A stretch of 15,081 nucleotides of DNA, from assembly GCF_001279725.1 (NCBI RefSeq), contig NZ_LGDE01000009.1:1-15081 (forward strand). Direction: 5' to 3'. Made by a program: the position numbers and the translations under genes. Under the pieces are notes generated by a model that did not search any database, had not been told where the DNA came from, and saw only the letters and a list, made by a program, of their open reading frames with translations. Within the stretch, counting starts at the first letter, position 1, and every line of letters starts with the position of its first letter. This document shows positions 1 through 7,451 of this stretch, piece after piece. The stretch is from Streptomyces sp. WM4235 (GTDB lineage Bacteria > Actinomycetota > Actinomycetes > Streptomycetales > Streptomycetaceae).

Positions 1-248
1 CCGCCGAGGTGTTCACGGTGTCCGGGCACGGGTCCCCGCACCGGCAGCCCCGCAGTCGACCCCCACTCCACCCCGCCGGGGCGTCGGAGGCCCCGCGCGG
101 GGTAGGCGCGGCGCATGACTGAGAAGAAGACGTCCTGCCGGTTGTCGGAGTTGAGCCGTCGCGTGGCACCGTCGTTGCCCCCGTTCCAGAGGGCGGTACT
201 CGCATCGGTCCTGCGGAGCCGCGAGACCCGGACCGGCCCGGCGACCAC
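1..248 (-). CDS. Possible partial hypothetical protein, runs off left edge
   Basis: An open minus-strand frame reaches the window edge without a stop. From a GTG at 248 it reads VAGPVRVSRLRR, then a stretch with ALWNGGNDGATRRLNSD and RQDVFFSVMRRAYP. About 85 percent of its third codon positions are G or C, as expected for a real gene in this genome. AGGA lies 10 nt before the GTG. The frame stays open back to a TGA just upstream of the palindrome at 320-343, with no ATG in between, so the start is uncertain. I recognise no family. If real, it is divergent from the rox-like gene and would share the RAE region as promoter. A short competing plus-strand frame ends at 122. Only about 82 codons are visible, so this could be chance. 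Confidence 0.3.
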   Translation of the reverse strand, partial: MVAGPVRVSRLRRTDASTALWNGGNDGATRRLNSDNRQDVFFSVMRRAYPARGLRRPGGVEWGSTAGLPVRGPVPGHREHLG

Positions 249-319
249 GTCCCGCGCGTCCTGAGGATCCAGGTTCTGGGCCGCAGGCTGCTGCTTTCTC
301 CGGTTCCGGAAACAGCAAA

Positions 320-343
320 GGCAAGGAGTCGGTACTCCTTGCC
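320..343. repeat. 10-bp perfect inverted repeat with 4-nt centre, possible operator or leader hairpin
   Basis: GGCAAGGAGT and its exact reverse complement ACTCCTTGCC flank CGGT. It lies 22 bp from the RAE and shares its GCAAGG/CCTTGC half-site words. If the proposed minus-strand promoter is used, this repeat begins at about the first transcribed base and would form a 5'-terminal RNA hairpin. No T-tract follows on either side, so a simple terminator is less likely than an operator or leader structure. Confidence 0.5.
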
Positions 344-351
344 ATGTTCAA

Positions 352-380
352 GATATAGCGCACAGGGGGCCTTGCGGCAA
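352..380 (-). promoter_or_regulatory. Candidate divergent promoter, -35 inside the RAE
   Basis: Reading the minus strand, TTGCCG (380-375) inside the RAE is followed by 17 nt and TATATC (357-352). Transcription would start near 345, exactly at an ATG (345-343) and at the edge of the 320-343 hairpin, and would run toward the partial minus-strand frame. Confidence 0.35.
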
Positions 381-386
381 GGCCCC
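366..386. promoter_or_regulatory. Rifamycin-associated element (RAE)
   Basis: A perfect palindrome: GGGGCCTTGC, a central G, then GCAAGGCCCC. It matches from memory the GC-rich inverted repeat with a CTTGCGGCAAG core described upstream of actinomycete rifamycin-inactivating genes (rox, rph, rgt, arr) and helR, and linked there to rifamycin induction. Here it lies about 170 bp upstream of a Rox-like monooxygenase start, so both sequence and context agree. Confidence 0.85.
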
Positions 387-402
387 GGTCGTGCCGCAGA
401 AT
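372..402 (+). promoter_or_regulatory. Candidate promoter of the rox-like gene, -35 inside the RAE
   Basis: TTGCGG (372-377) lies inside the RAE, followed by 19 nt and CAGAAT (397-402). The -10 is only a partial match. A start near 409 would give an untranslated leader of about 145 nt. Confidence 0.35.
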
Positions 403-539
403 CTCCGCTCGAAGCCGGAATCCGCAGACAACACGGACACCACGGATGTGCGCGTCCGCACGCCCCGTCGCTGTGTGGGTCTCGCGGAGCGCCCCGCCGC
501 CGGAACGTGCGGGGCGACCGGCCGACATCGAATCGTTGA

Positions 540-2009
<1,470 letters not shown>

Positions 2010-2018
2010 GCGGCAGGG

Positions 2019-2045
2019 CGGCCGCCTGGAACGGCCGGGCGGCCG
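2019..2045 (+). terminator. Hairpin after the rox-like gene
   Basis: CGGCCGCC and GGCGGCCG form a perfect 8-bp GC stem with an 11-nt loop, beginning 10 nt after the rox stop. No T-tract follows, as is usual for high-GC actinomycete terminators. Confidence 0.45.
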
Positions 2046-2159
2046 ATGAACGCAGACCTCGCGACCTCGGCGGTGCTCGACCGGCCGGCAGTGGACGCCG
2101 ACCCGTACGTTCGTGACCAGGCAACCGAAGCCCGTCGGCTCAAGCCACTCCGCGGCTGA
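2046..2159 (+). CDS. Possible 37-aa small protein or gene remnant
   Basis: An ATG directly after the rox hairpin opens a 37-codon frame beginning MNADLATSAVLDRP and ending EARRLKPLRG. Third positions are about 75 percent GC. No ribosome site is clear and I recognise no family. It could be a small protein, the tail of a decayed gene, or chance. Confidence 0.18.
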   Translation: MNADLATSAVLDRPAVDADPYVRDQATEARRLKPLRG

Positions 2160-2217
2160 CGATCACAGCAGGGCCGGCGGTTCGCGCTGAAAATCGAACA
2201 CGTGATTGAATTAGGGG

Positions 2218-2457
2218 ATGGCACGCACTCCCTTCCCCGACGACCTGGTGGAACTCCAGGTCCAATGGCTCCGCACCTACCGGGAGCTGGCCCGGCAGCC
2301 CGCCGAGGCCGGTACGGCCGTGCTGCGACGTCGTCTGATCGTCCTGTCCTGCCGGATCGAGGCGCATGCCTACTGGGCGGAACCGAACCGGTCTCCGGCC
2401 GGCAGGGTGGAACTCCGCCGGCTGGCGAGGGCGCGCGGCTGGGTGACGGCGGCATGA
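2218..2457 (+). CDS. Small conserved hypothetical protein (79 aa)
   Basis: Begins [21 protein letters not shown] and continues with a basic helical stretch ([19 protein letters not shown]), ending [12 protein letters not shown]. This resembles a small hypothetical protein that I remember as frequent in Streptomyces genomes; no function is known to me. It has no signal peptide or membrane segment, so it is probably cytoplasmic. AGGGG abuts the ATG with no spacing, so initiation may be leaderless or weak; a GTG at 2202 is in another frame. Its stop overlaps the next gene's start (ATGA), so the two are probably translated together. Confidence 0.7.
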   Translation: MARTPFPDDLVELQVQWLRTYRELARQPAEAGTAVLRRRLIVLSCRIEAHAYWAEPNRSPAGRVELRRLARARGWVTAA

Positions 2458-2741
2458 GGGACTCCTGTCAGGGCCCCGATCGGTCGGGGGATCCGAGCGA
2501 GCCGTTCGGCGAGGGCGGCTCGGCCGCGCCCCGCCTGGTCGTGCACCCGCCGGATCGCCGCGGCTGGCGCCGGGTGCACTGCGACGGGCGGAGCCTGGGA
2601 ACCGCCTACCGGTACGAGGACATCGCGATCTTCCTGGCCGCCGCGGGAATGGAGGACGCGCAGGACGCCGACCTCGCCGACCCTGGGTTCGTGGAATGGC
2701 GCGGCGGGGGACCCGAGGTCTGGTCGACGCCGCCGATGTAG
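2454..2741 (+). CDS. Small conserved hypothetical protein (95 aa), coupled to upstream gene
   Basis: Starts at an ATG that overlaps the previous stop as ATGA. A polar N-terminus ([19 protein letters not shown]) leads into a conserved-looking core: [20 protein letters not shown], then [20 protein letters not shown], ending [17 protein letters not shown]. The core reads like a small alpha/beta fold: strands around the RRV and LGTAY segments, a helix at [11 protein letters not shown], and a terminal strand. I recall this as a partner of the preceding small gene in streptomycetes, function unknown. A longer in-frame start at 2202 exists, but it would overlap the upstream gene almost completely, so the ATGA start is preferred. 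Confidence 0.68.
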   Translation: MRDSCQGPDRSGDPSEPFGEGGSAAPRLVVHPPDRRGWRRVHCDGRSLGTAYRYEDIAIFLAAAGMEDAQDADLADPGFVEWRGGGPEVWSTPPM

Positions 2742-2980
2742 CGGTGCGGGGCGCCGCGGGTCGGCCGGGTCCGCGCCATCGGAGTGCACCCGTTGTCGTC
2801 GGCGGGTGTCCGCTCGCCGGCGAGGCAGCCCGCCTCCCAGGTCTGCTCGAACAGCGCGCACAGGGCAACGGCCGCGCCCACACCATGGTCTGCGACCTTC
2901 CCGGCCAACGGCCGGGACATTTCGGCGCCCATCCCCATCTCACCCTCAAGCCGTCCCCGCTCTTGTATGACAATCCCGGG
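2742..2980. other. Gene-poor intergenic stretch
   Basis: No frame has a convincing start plus ribosome site. Both strands show high third-position GC in one frame. The minus-strand frame is continuous with the antisense of the preceding gene, so it is probably a shadow. At 2963-2974 TTGTATGACAAT is an imperfect inverted repeat close to the next ATG and could be an operator. Confidence 0.4.
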
Positions 2981-3082
2981 ATGGAACTGCGACGCGTCGG
3001 CCGCCGGGCCGACTTCCCGACCTTCGACCCGCGCGGTGCCGCCCTCGCGAGTACCTCCGTCAGGGAGTTGGCCCACCGGTGA
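2981..3082 (+). CDS. Possible 33-aa leader peptide or regulator remnant before the MFS gene
   Basis: An ATG opens a short frame reading [19 protein letters not shown] and ending VRELAHR. Its TGA overlaps the GTG of the MFS gene (GTGA). Third positions are rich in G and C. The first residues resemble the MELRRV start that I remember from ArsR-type regulators paired with MFS genes in Streptomyces, but no helix-turn-helix follows, so a deletion remnant is possible. Alternatively it is a coupled leader peptide. Evidence is thin. Confidence 0.25.
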   Translation: MELRRVGRRADFPTFDPRGAALASTSVRELAHR

Positions 3083-4512
3083 CCGACACGAACCAGAAGT
3101 CGGCGGCGACGGAGCGCGTCGGCCTCCCCGCCCCCTCGCCCCGGTTGACCCTGCTGCTCGTGGTCTTCGCCGCGCTGGTGTTGGCCCGTTCGATGAGTGA
3201 GGGCATCTACGACATCGCGTTCGCCAACCTGGCCCTGGACCTGTCCGGACTGGTGAGCACCGTCGGCCTGGTGTACTTCGTCGGGTACGGCGTCGAGGTC
3301 GTCGCGTCCGTTGCCGCAGGTCCCCTGCTGGACCGGGGAGACCCGAAGACCTTCCTGGTCGTGTCCTACCTCGTCAAGATCGGTGTCTTCGTCCTCATCG
3401 GACTCGGCAGCACCTTTCTCTCCTCCCACCTGTGGGCGATCGTCGTCGCGGCGGCGACGGTGGACCTCGTCCACCACGTGGGGGAGATGGCCCTCTTCGT
3501 CCTCTTGCCGAGGATCCTCGACGCGCGGGCCCTCGTCCGGGTCCAGGCCCTCGGCGGCACCGTGCGGTCGGCCTCCGAACTGCTCTCCCCGGTCGTGGCC
3601 GGCCTCGTCATCGCCCTGCTTCCGGGCTCACGCGCCCTGCTCGTCGCCGCGGGTCTCCAGGTCCTCGCGCTCGGCCTGTTCGCGGCCTTCGTCGCCGTCG
3701 TGGTCCGGTCCCGGGGATCCCTGCGACGGACCCCGCAGGACACTCCGGACGACAGGGACGACAGGGACGACAGGGACCGCCCGGACCGCTCGGTCGAACC
3801 GGGCGCCCGTGCGGACGGCGCGCCGGGTGCCGGGCCGGATGCCGGGCGCGGCCGGTCGCCCTCCCGCCGCGAGGTGGCCCGCACGCTGAGCGGCAGCCGG
3901 GCATGGCGGAGGTTCACCACCTTCCACGGCCTGACCGTACTCGCGCTGTCCACGGTGATCCTCTCCGTGCTCTCCCTGATGCGCGAGACGCTGCACATGA
4001 CCGCCGCCGGCGCCGGAACCTTCCTGGCCTTCTCGACCATCGGCGCGATCATCGGCGGCCTCGCCGTCGCCAAGGCCGGCCCGGACGGCATCTACACCAG
4101 CCTCCGCTGGGCACCCGCCCTCGCCGGCGCGGGTGCCCTGACGGCCGCGTTCCTCGGCCAGACGCGATGGCTGCTGGCGGTCGGGCTGATCCTGTTCGGG
4201 CTCGGCTTCACCGTCTACCTCCGTTCCGCCGGGCTGCTGATCCAACTGCGCGCGCCCTCCGCGGTCCTCGGCACCTGGAACGGACTCCTCGACGCGGTCA
4301 TCCGCATCGTCAGTGCCGCGGCGATCCTGGTGACGGGCTTCCTCTTCGACCGTTTCGGCGGGCAGGCGGTGTACCTCGCCTTCGGACTCCTTCTCGTCCT
4401 GACCGCCGCGCTGTGGTCCACCTTCGGGACGCGCGACCGCCAGGCCCTGGGCGCGACCCCGCTGCACCCCGCTCCGGCGGCGCGGGACGCGGGGGAGCCC
4501 GGGCGATCCTGA
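3079..4512 (+). CDS. MFS transporter, 12-helix type
   Basis: A 477-aa membrane protein starting at GTG, with AGGGAG 11 nt upstream. Two hydrophobic halves fit about six helices each: residues about 24-210 (including [30 protein letters not shown] and [20 protein letters not shown]) and about 280-455. They are split by a charged, proline-rich cytoplasmic linker at about 212-275. [10 protein letters not shown] (about residues 81-90) stands where the loop 2-3 motif A of MFS proteins lies. The likely role is proton-coupled efflux of a small molecule; the substrate cannot be read. No regulator gene is intact beside it on the same strand. The linker's [10 protein letters not shown] segment comes from a 9-bp tandem repeat and is longer than usual. 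Confidence 0.85.
   Translation: MTDTNQKSAATERVGLPAPSPRLTLLLVVFAALVLARSMSEGIYDIAFANLALDLSGLVSTVGLVYFVGYGVEVVASVAAGPLLDRGDPKTFLVVSYLVKIGVFVLIGLGSTFLSSHLWAIVVAAATVDLVHHVGEMALFVLLPRILDARALVRVQALGGTVRSASELLSPVVAGLVIALLPGSRALLVAAGLQVLALGLFAAFVAVVVRSRGSLRRTPQDTPDDRDDRDDRDRPDRSVEPGARADGAPGAGPDAGRGRSPSRREVARTLSGSRAWRRFTTFHGLTVLALSTVILSVLSLMRETLHMTAAGAGTFLAFSTIGAIIGGLAVAKAGPDGIYTSLRWAPALAGAGALTAAFLGQTRWLLAVGLILFGLGFTVYLRSAGLLIQLRAPSAVLGTWNGLLDAVIRIVSAAAILVTGFLFDRFGGQAVYLAFGLLLVLTAALWSTFGTRDRQALGATPLHPAPAARDAGEPGRS
3751..3777 (+). repeat. Three tandem 9-bp repeats in the MFS linker
   Basis: GACAGGGAC occurs three times in perfect tandem, encoding Asp-Arg-Asp repeats in the cytoplasmic linker between the two transporter halves. 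The unit is in frame, so copy-number change would alter linker length without a frameshift. Confidence 0.85.
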
Positions 4513-4555
4513 GACCGGAATCCTGCCGGACGGCCTGAGGAGGGGCGACGTACAG

Positions 4556-4840
4556 TCCCGCGGGCGACTGGGCGTCCTCCGGCGGTTCCGCGGGCGACTC
4601 GGCGTCCGTGATGTGCCGTCCGGTCGGTTCGGCGATCCGGTCGAGGCGGTACAGGACCGTGTCGCGATGGCAGCGCGGACGCTCGGCCGCCATCGCCGTG
4701 CGACCGCCGTCGGCGCATCAGGTGTGCCGGGCCTCCAGGGGCGTGGTCTGCTCCGGCTCGGGCTGCGCGCGCAGCGGACCCGGCACGTCCCGGGCCGCCT
4801 CCGGCGCGGTGTCGGGGGAGGCCGCGGCGAGGTCGTGATC
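4556..4840 (-). pseudogene. Remnant of a PucR/CdaR-type transcriptional regulator (C-terminal part)
   Basis: One minus-strand frame, interrupted by a single TGA at 4720-4718, still reads like the end of a PucR-family protein. Before the stop: DHDLAAASPDTAPEAARDV, GPLRAQPEPEQTTPLEARHT. After it: CADGGRTAMAAERPRCHRD, TVLYRLDRIAEPTGRHITDA. The last part matches the PucR C-terminal helix-turn-helix pattern (HRNTVxYRLxRIxExTGR). The stop falls where family members usually have a Trp (RAW-x-DADGG), so TGG to TGA is a simple explanation. Leu-to-Pro changes (EPTG, SPAE) and loss of the normal C-terminus also suggest decay. Nothing recognisable remains of the N-terminal half. Confidence 0.6.
4558..4607. 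repeat. Direct repeat with 30-bp period at the 3' end of the pucR remnant
   Basis: Two 20-bp copies (4558-4577 and 4588-4607) with one mismatch begin CCGCGGGCGACT and end GGCGTCC. On the minus strand they encode DAESPAE and DAQSPAG, so a ten-codon segment after the HTH appears duplicated. Confidence 0.8.
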
Positions 4841-4949
4841 GGGGAACTTCCCGGGGATCGCAGGCACCGCCGCACACGTCGACGCCTTCCGGCGCAGCGT
4901 GCACGGGGTGCTGCCGAAGACCGGCCGGCCGCCGGGGGAGGAGTACCGA

Positions 4950-4979
4950 TTGAGGTAAACATACGGTCGTGCGTACACT
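4950..4979 (+). promoter_or_regulatory. Promoter of the DHA2 MFS exporter gene
   Basis: TTGAGG (4950-4955), 18 nt, TACACT (4974-4979). Transcription would start near 4986, giving a leader of about 87 nt before the GTG at 5073. A TetR-type operator fills the spacer and overlaps the -10, a classic repression geometry. Confidence 0.65.
4961..4976. promoter_or_regulatory. TetR operator copy 1 (exporter promoter)
   Basis: ATACG-GTCGTG-CGTAC, the first of three copies of ATACG-N6-CGTAY in this window. The other two are at the tetR start (7321-7336) and in the hydrolase promoter (7427-7442). Outer arms are inverted, with one mismatch at the last base. Confidence 0.75.
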
Positions 4980-5072
4980 TATCTCGCAGGTATCGGTCCG
5001 GGCGGTCTCGACCGCGTCCCGCCGGGCCGCCGTGTCCGGCGCGGAGTGGAAAGACGAGAAGGGGATGCATTC

Positions 5073-6527
5073 GTGACGAGTGCCAAAACAGAAACCGTCG
5101 CGGCGGAGCCGGAGGCCGTTCCCGCGGTGCCGTGGCCCGCCGTGTCCGTCGTCATGGTCGGCATGTTCATGGCCATCCTCGATTCGTTCATCGTCGTGGT
5201 GGCGGGCCCCGCGATCCAGGCCGACCTGGGCGCCTCCGTCGGCCAGTTGCAGTGGATCCTCGCCGGCTACCAGCTCAGCTACGCGGTACTGATGATCACG
5301 GGCGGCCGACTCGCCGATCTCCACGGACGCAAGCGGATCTTCATCACGGGCACCGCGGTCTTCACCCTGGCGTCGCTGGCCTGCGCCATGGCGCAGGATC
5401 CCGGCACGCTCATCGGGGCGCGCATCGTCCAGGGCCTGGGTGCGGCCCTGATGGTGCCCCAGGTCTTCGCTGTCATCACGCTCGTCGTCGCCGAGAGGAC
5501 GCGGCACCGCGTCTTCGGCACCCTGGGCATCGTGATTGGTCTGGCGACCATGAGCGGGCAGCTCGTGGGCGGTCTGCTGATCGGCGCCGACCTGTTCGGG
5601 ACCGGCTGGCGGTCGGTGTTCTGGGTCAACGTGCCGATCGGCATCGTCACGATCCTCTGTGCGGTGAAGTACGTACCGGAGTCCCGCGCGGCGGGCACCC
5701 GCAGGCTGGACATCCCCGGCGTGATCGCCCTGAGCGCCGCCCTGTTGCTGCTCACGTTCCCGCTCATCCAGGGTCGTGAGGCGGGTTGGCCGTGGTGGAC
5801 CTGGGCCTGTTTCGTCGCCAGTTTCGTGGCGTTCGGACTGTTCGTCACGCTGGAACGCGCCGTCGACAAGCGCGGCGGGGATCCGCTGATGAGGCTGAGC
5901 CTGTTCGCGCAGCGCTCCTTCTCGCTCGGGATCGTCCTGGTTCTGGCCGTGTACGCGCTGCTGACCTCCTACTACCTCGCGCTGTCCATCGCGATGCAGG
6001 AAGGGCTCGGCATGTCCGCGCTCGGCGCGGGGTTGGTCTACACCCCGGCCGCGGTGACCTTCTTCGTCTTCAGCAAGATCGCGGGTCGGCTCGTGCCGAA
6101 GTACGGTCGGCGCGTCCTGGAGATCGGGGCGGTCGTGCTCGCGTCCGGGTACCTGGCGACCGCGATCGTCCTGCTCTCCGGGCCGAGGCTAACCCCGGGG
6201 CTGATCATCCCCACCCTGATGCTGCAGAGCGTCGGCGGCGGACTGCTGATCACGCCGCTGCTGAACACGGTCCTGAGCAGGATCGCGCCGGAGACCGTGG
6301 GCATGGCGTCCGGGGTCCTGTCGACCGCCCAGCAGATCGGTGGAGCGCTGGGCGTCGCCGTGATCGGGGCGATCTTCTTCAACTCGTTCCGCCCGGAGAG
6401 CGACGGGCGCACGGAGGCCGCGGGGCACGCGTTCGCCATGTCCTCCCTGACCACGTTCGCCATCGCGGTCCTGGCGGCCGTACTGGTCTTCCTGCTGCCG
6501 AACAAGAAGGCACGGCCGAGCGGCTGA
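5073..6527 (+). CDS. DHA2-family (EmrB/QacA-type) MFS drug exporter, 14-helix
   Basis: A 484-aa membrane protein from the GTG at 5073, preceded by GAAGGGG 8 nt away; an upstream GTG at 5046 has no ribosome site. First helix: VVMVGMFMAILDSFIVVVAGPAIQ, with the Asp typical of 14-helix drug/proton antiporters. The family motif A follows in GRLADLHGRKRIF, and SVFWVNVPIG after helix 6 is a DHA2 hallmark. The motif C segment reads GLATMSGQLVGG, with Gln where Pro is common. The C-terminus is basic (PNKKARPSG). The protein should export a hydrophobic compound, probably an antibiotic or toxic metabolite, using the proton gradient. The operator in its promoter matches those of the downstream tetR and hydrolase genes. 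The substrate is unknown. Confidence 0.88.
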   Translation: MTSAKTETVAAEPEAVPAVPWPAVSVVMVGMFMAILDSFIVVVAGPAIQADLGASVGQLQWILAGYQLSYAVLMITGGRLADLHGRKRIFITGTAVFTLASLACAMAQDPGTLIGARIVQGLGAALMVPQVFAVITLVVAERTRHRVFGTLGIVIGLATMSGQLVGGLLIGADLFGTGWRSVFWVNVPIGIVTILCAVKYVPESRAAGTRRLDIPGVIALSAALLLLTFPLIQGREAGWPWWTWACFVASFVAFGLFVTLERAVDKRGGDPLMRLSLFAQRSFSLGIVLVLAVYALLTSYYLALSIAMQEGLGMSALGAGLVYTPAAVTFFVFSKIAGRLVPKYGRRVLEIGAVVLASGYLATAIVLLSGPRLTPGLIIPTLMLQSVGGGLLITPLLNTVLSRIAPETVGMASGVLSTAQQIGGALGVAVIGAIFFNSFRPESDGRTEAAGHAFAMSSLTTFAIAVLAAVLVFLLPNKKARPSG

Positions 6528-6549
6528 CACGTCGTCCGTCGGGGGGCTA

Positions 6550-6603
6550 CGCGACGATGCCGGTGCGGCGGACCGATCGGTCCGCCGCACCGGCATCGTC
6601 GCG
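6550..6603. terminator. 54-bp perfect palindrome, bidirectional terminator
   Basis: Every base of 6550-6576 pairs with 6577-6603; the centre is GACCGATCGGTC. It lies between the convergent exporter (stop at 6527) and tetR (stop at 6645) genes, so one very stable hairpin could end both transcripts. No T-tract is present on either side. Confidence 0.75.
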
Positions 6604-6644
6604 CGGGAGGCGTGCGCCCCGAAGGGGGAGCGGCGAAGCCGACG

Positions 6645-7322
6645 TCAGCGCGGAGGGACGAGCAGACCCTCGATGATGCGACGCGCCTTGCCCACGGCCT
6701 CCACGTCGCCGATCTGGAAGCCGGTGTTCGCGGCACACAGCAGGGCGTCGATCTGGAAGACGGCCAGTTCCACGTCGAGTTCGGCGATCTCGCCGGATTC
6801 CACGGCGTGGCGCAATTCGACCGCGATGACTTCGCGCCATTCCCGCTGATCGCGGAAGAGCGCGTCATGGACCGGACCCGGGCGGCTGTCGAACTCCGCG
6901 AGGTTCGCGACCCGGAAGCATCCGCCGGCGAAGAGCGGCGTCTCCGCGTACACGATCCAATGGTCGAGCAGGGCACGCAGCCGGGCGACACCGTGGGGCG
7001 CTGACTTGGCGGGGCGGATGACGGCGTCGATGAAAAGCCCGCGCGCGAACTCGACGGCCGAGAGTTGCAGGATTTCCTTTGTCTTGAACAGGGTCTGGAT
7101 GCCCGCTTTGCTCAGTCCCGTGTCGAGCGCGAGACGGCCGAAACTGACATTCCCGAGACCCTCCAGCGAGGCGACGTCGACGGCCTGGCGGAGCACGATC
7201 TTGCGTGTACGGGCGCCTCGCAGCAGGCGCTTGTCCGTGATCTCGGCCTGCTCCCCGGGAAGGAGCGCGGGCGACCCGGGGTCGCTCGAAGGCGAGTTGA
7301 CCGGCTCTCCAGTGCTACCCAT
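6645..7322 (-). CDS. TetR-family repressor of the exporter and hydrolase genes
   Basis: 225 aa. A flexible N-terminus (about 1-30) precedes the TetR DNA-binding domain: TRKIVLRQAVDVASLEGLG, then the HTH VSFGRLALDTGLSKAGIQTLF at about 59-79, with the Lys-rich step to helix 4 (KTKEIL). The ligand domain includes FAGGCFRVANLAEFDSRPGP (about 131-150), a pattern seen in one TetR C-terminal subgroup. The ATG (7322-7320) overlaps operator copy 2. TACGAT (minus strand, 7335-7330) is a possible -10 exactly 7 nt before the ATG, so the mRNA may be leaderless and autoregulated. Identical operators at two other promoters indicate that it controls the exporter and the SGNH hydrolase. The inducer is probably the exported compound (inference). 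Confidence 0.85.
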   Translation of the reverse strand: MGSTGEPVNSPSSDPGSPALLPGEQAEITDKRLLRGARTRKIVLRQAVDVASLEGLGNVSFGRLALDTGLSKAGIQTLFKTKEILQLSAVEFARGLFIDAVIRPAKSAPHGVARLRALLDHWIVYAETPLFAGGCFRVANLAEFDSRPGPVHDALFRDQREWREVIAVELRHAVESGEIAELDVELAVFQIDALLCAANTGFQIGDVEAVGKARRIIEGLLVPPR

Positions 7323-7336
7323 ACGGTCGATCGTAC
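7321..7336. promoter_or_regulatory. TetR operator copy 2 (over the tetR start codon)
   Basis: ATACG-GTCGAT-CGTAC overlaps the tetR start codon and its presumed -10, so binding should block both polymerase and initiation. The inner six bases are also partly palindromic. Confidence 0.75.
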
Positions 7337-7416
7337 AGCATTTGCCGGCGGATGTGCCGGTTCGTACGGGTGGAATGCGCGACTGAACCCCGCGCCGGGC
7401 ACACTCTCGCCGATCC

Positions 7417-7445
7417 TTGCTTCCACATACGATCGTCCGTATTCT
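7417..7445 (+). promoter_or_regulatory. Promoter of the SGNH hydrolase gene, probably leaderless
   Basis: TTGCTT (7417-7422), 17 nt, TATTCT (7440-7445). The expected start, 7 nt on, is the A of the ATG at 7452. No ribosome site is present before that ATG, consistent with a leaderless mRNA. Confidence 0.6.
7427..7442. promoter_or_regulatory. TetR operator copy 3 (hydrolase promoter)
   Basis: ATACG-ATCGTC-CGTAT, the most symmetrical copy (arms perfect over 5 bp), sitting between the -35 and -10 and overlapping the -10. Confidence 0.78.
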
Positions 7446-7451
7446 TTTCGT

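Noticed and set aside
1..122. Plus-strand frame ending at 122 (AEVFTVSGHGS...) as the tail of an upstream gene
   Set aside because: Only about 40 codons, low-complexity Pro/Arg-rich after the first 12 residues, and in conflict with the better minus-strand frame; cannot be judged without more sequence.
2606..3076. Minus-strand frame with high third-position GC, including [20 protein letters not shown]
   Set aside because: Half of it is antisense to the 95-aa gene, its N-terminal part loses codon bias, and no ribosome site or family match is visible.
3628..5070. Long minus-strand frames over the first MFS gene and the following region
   Set aside because: They are antisense shadows of the transporter; the only real signal inside is the PucR-like HTH, reported as a pseudogene in its own frame.
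4613..5779. Plus-strand frame of 388 codons crossing the exporter promoter
   Set aside because: Arg/Gly/His-rich shadow that overlaps the exporter start and the promoter; no domain recognisable.
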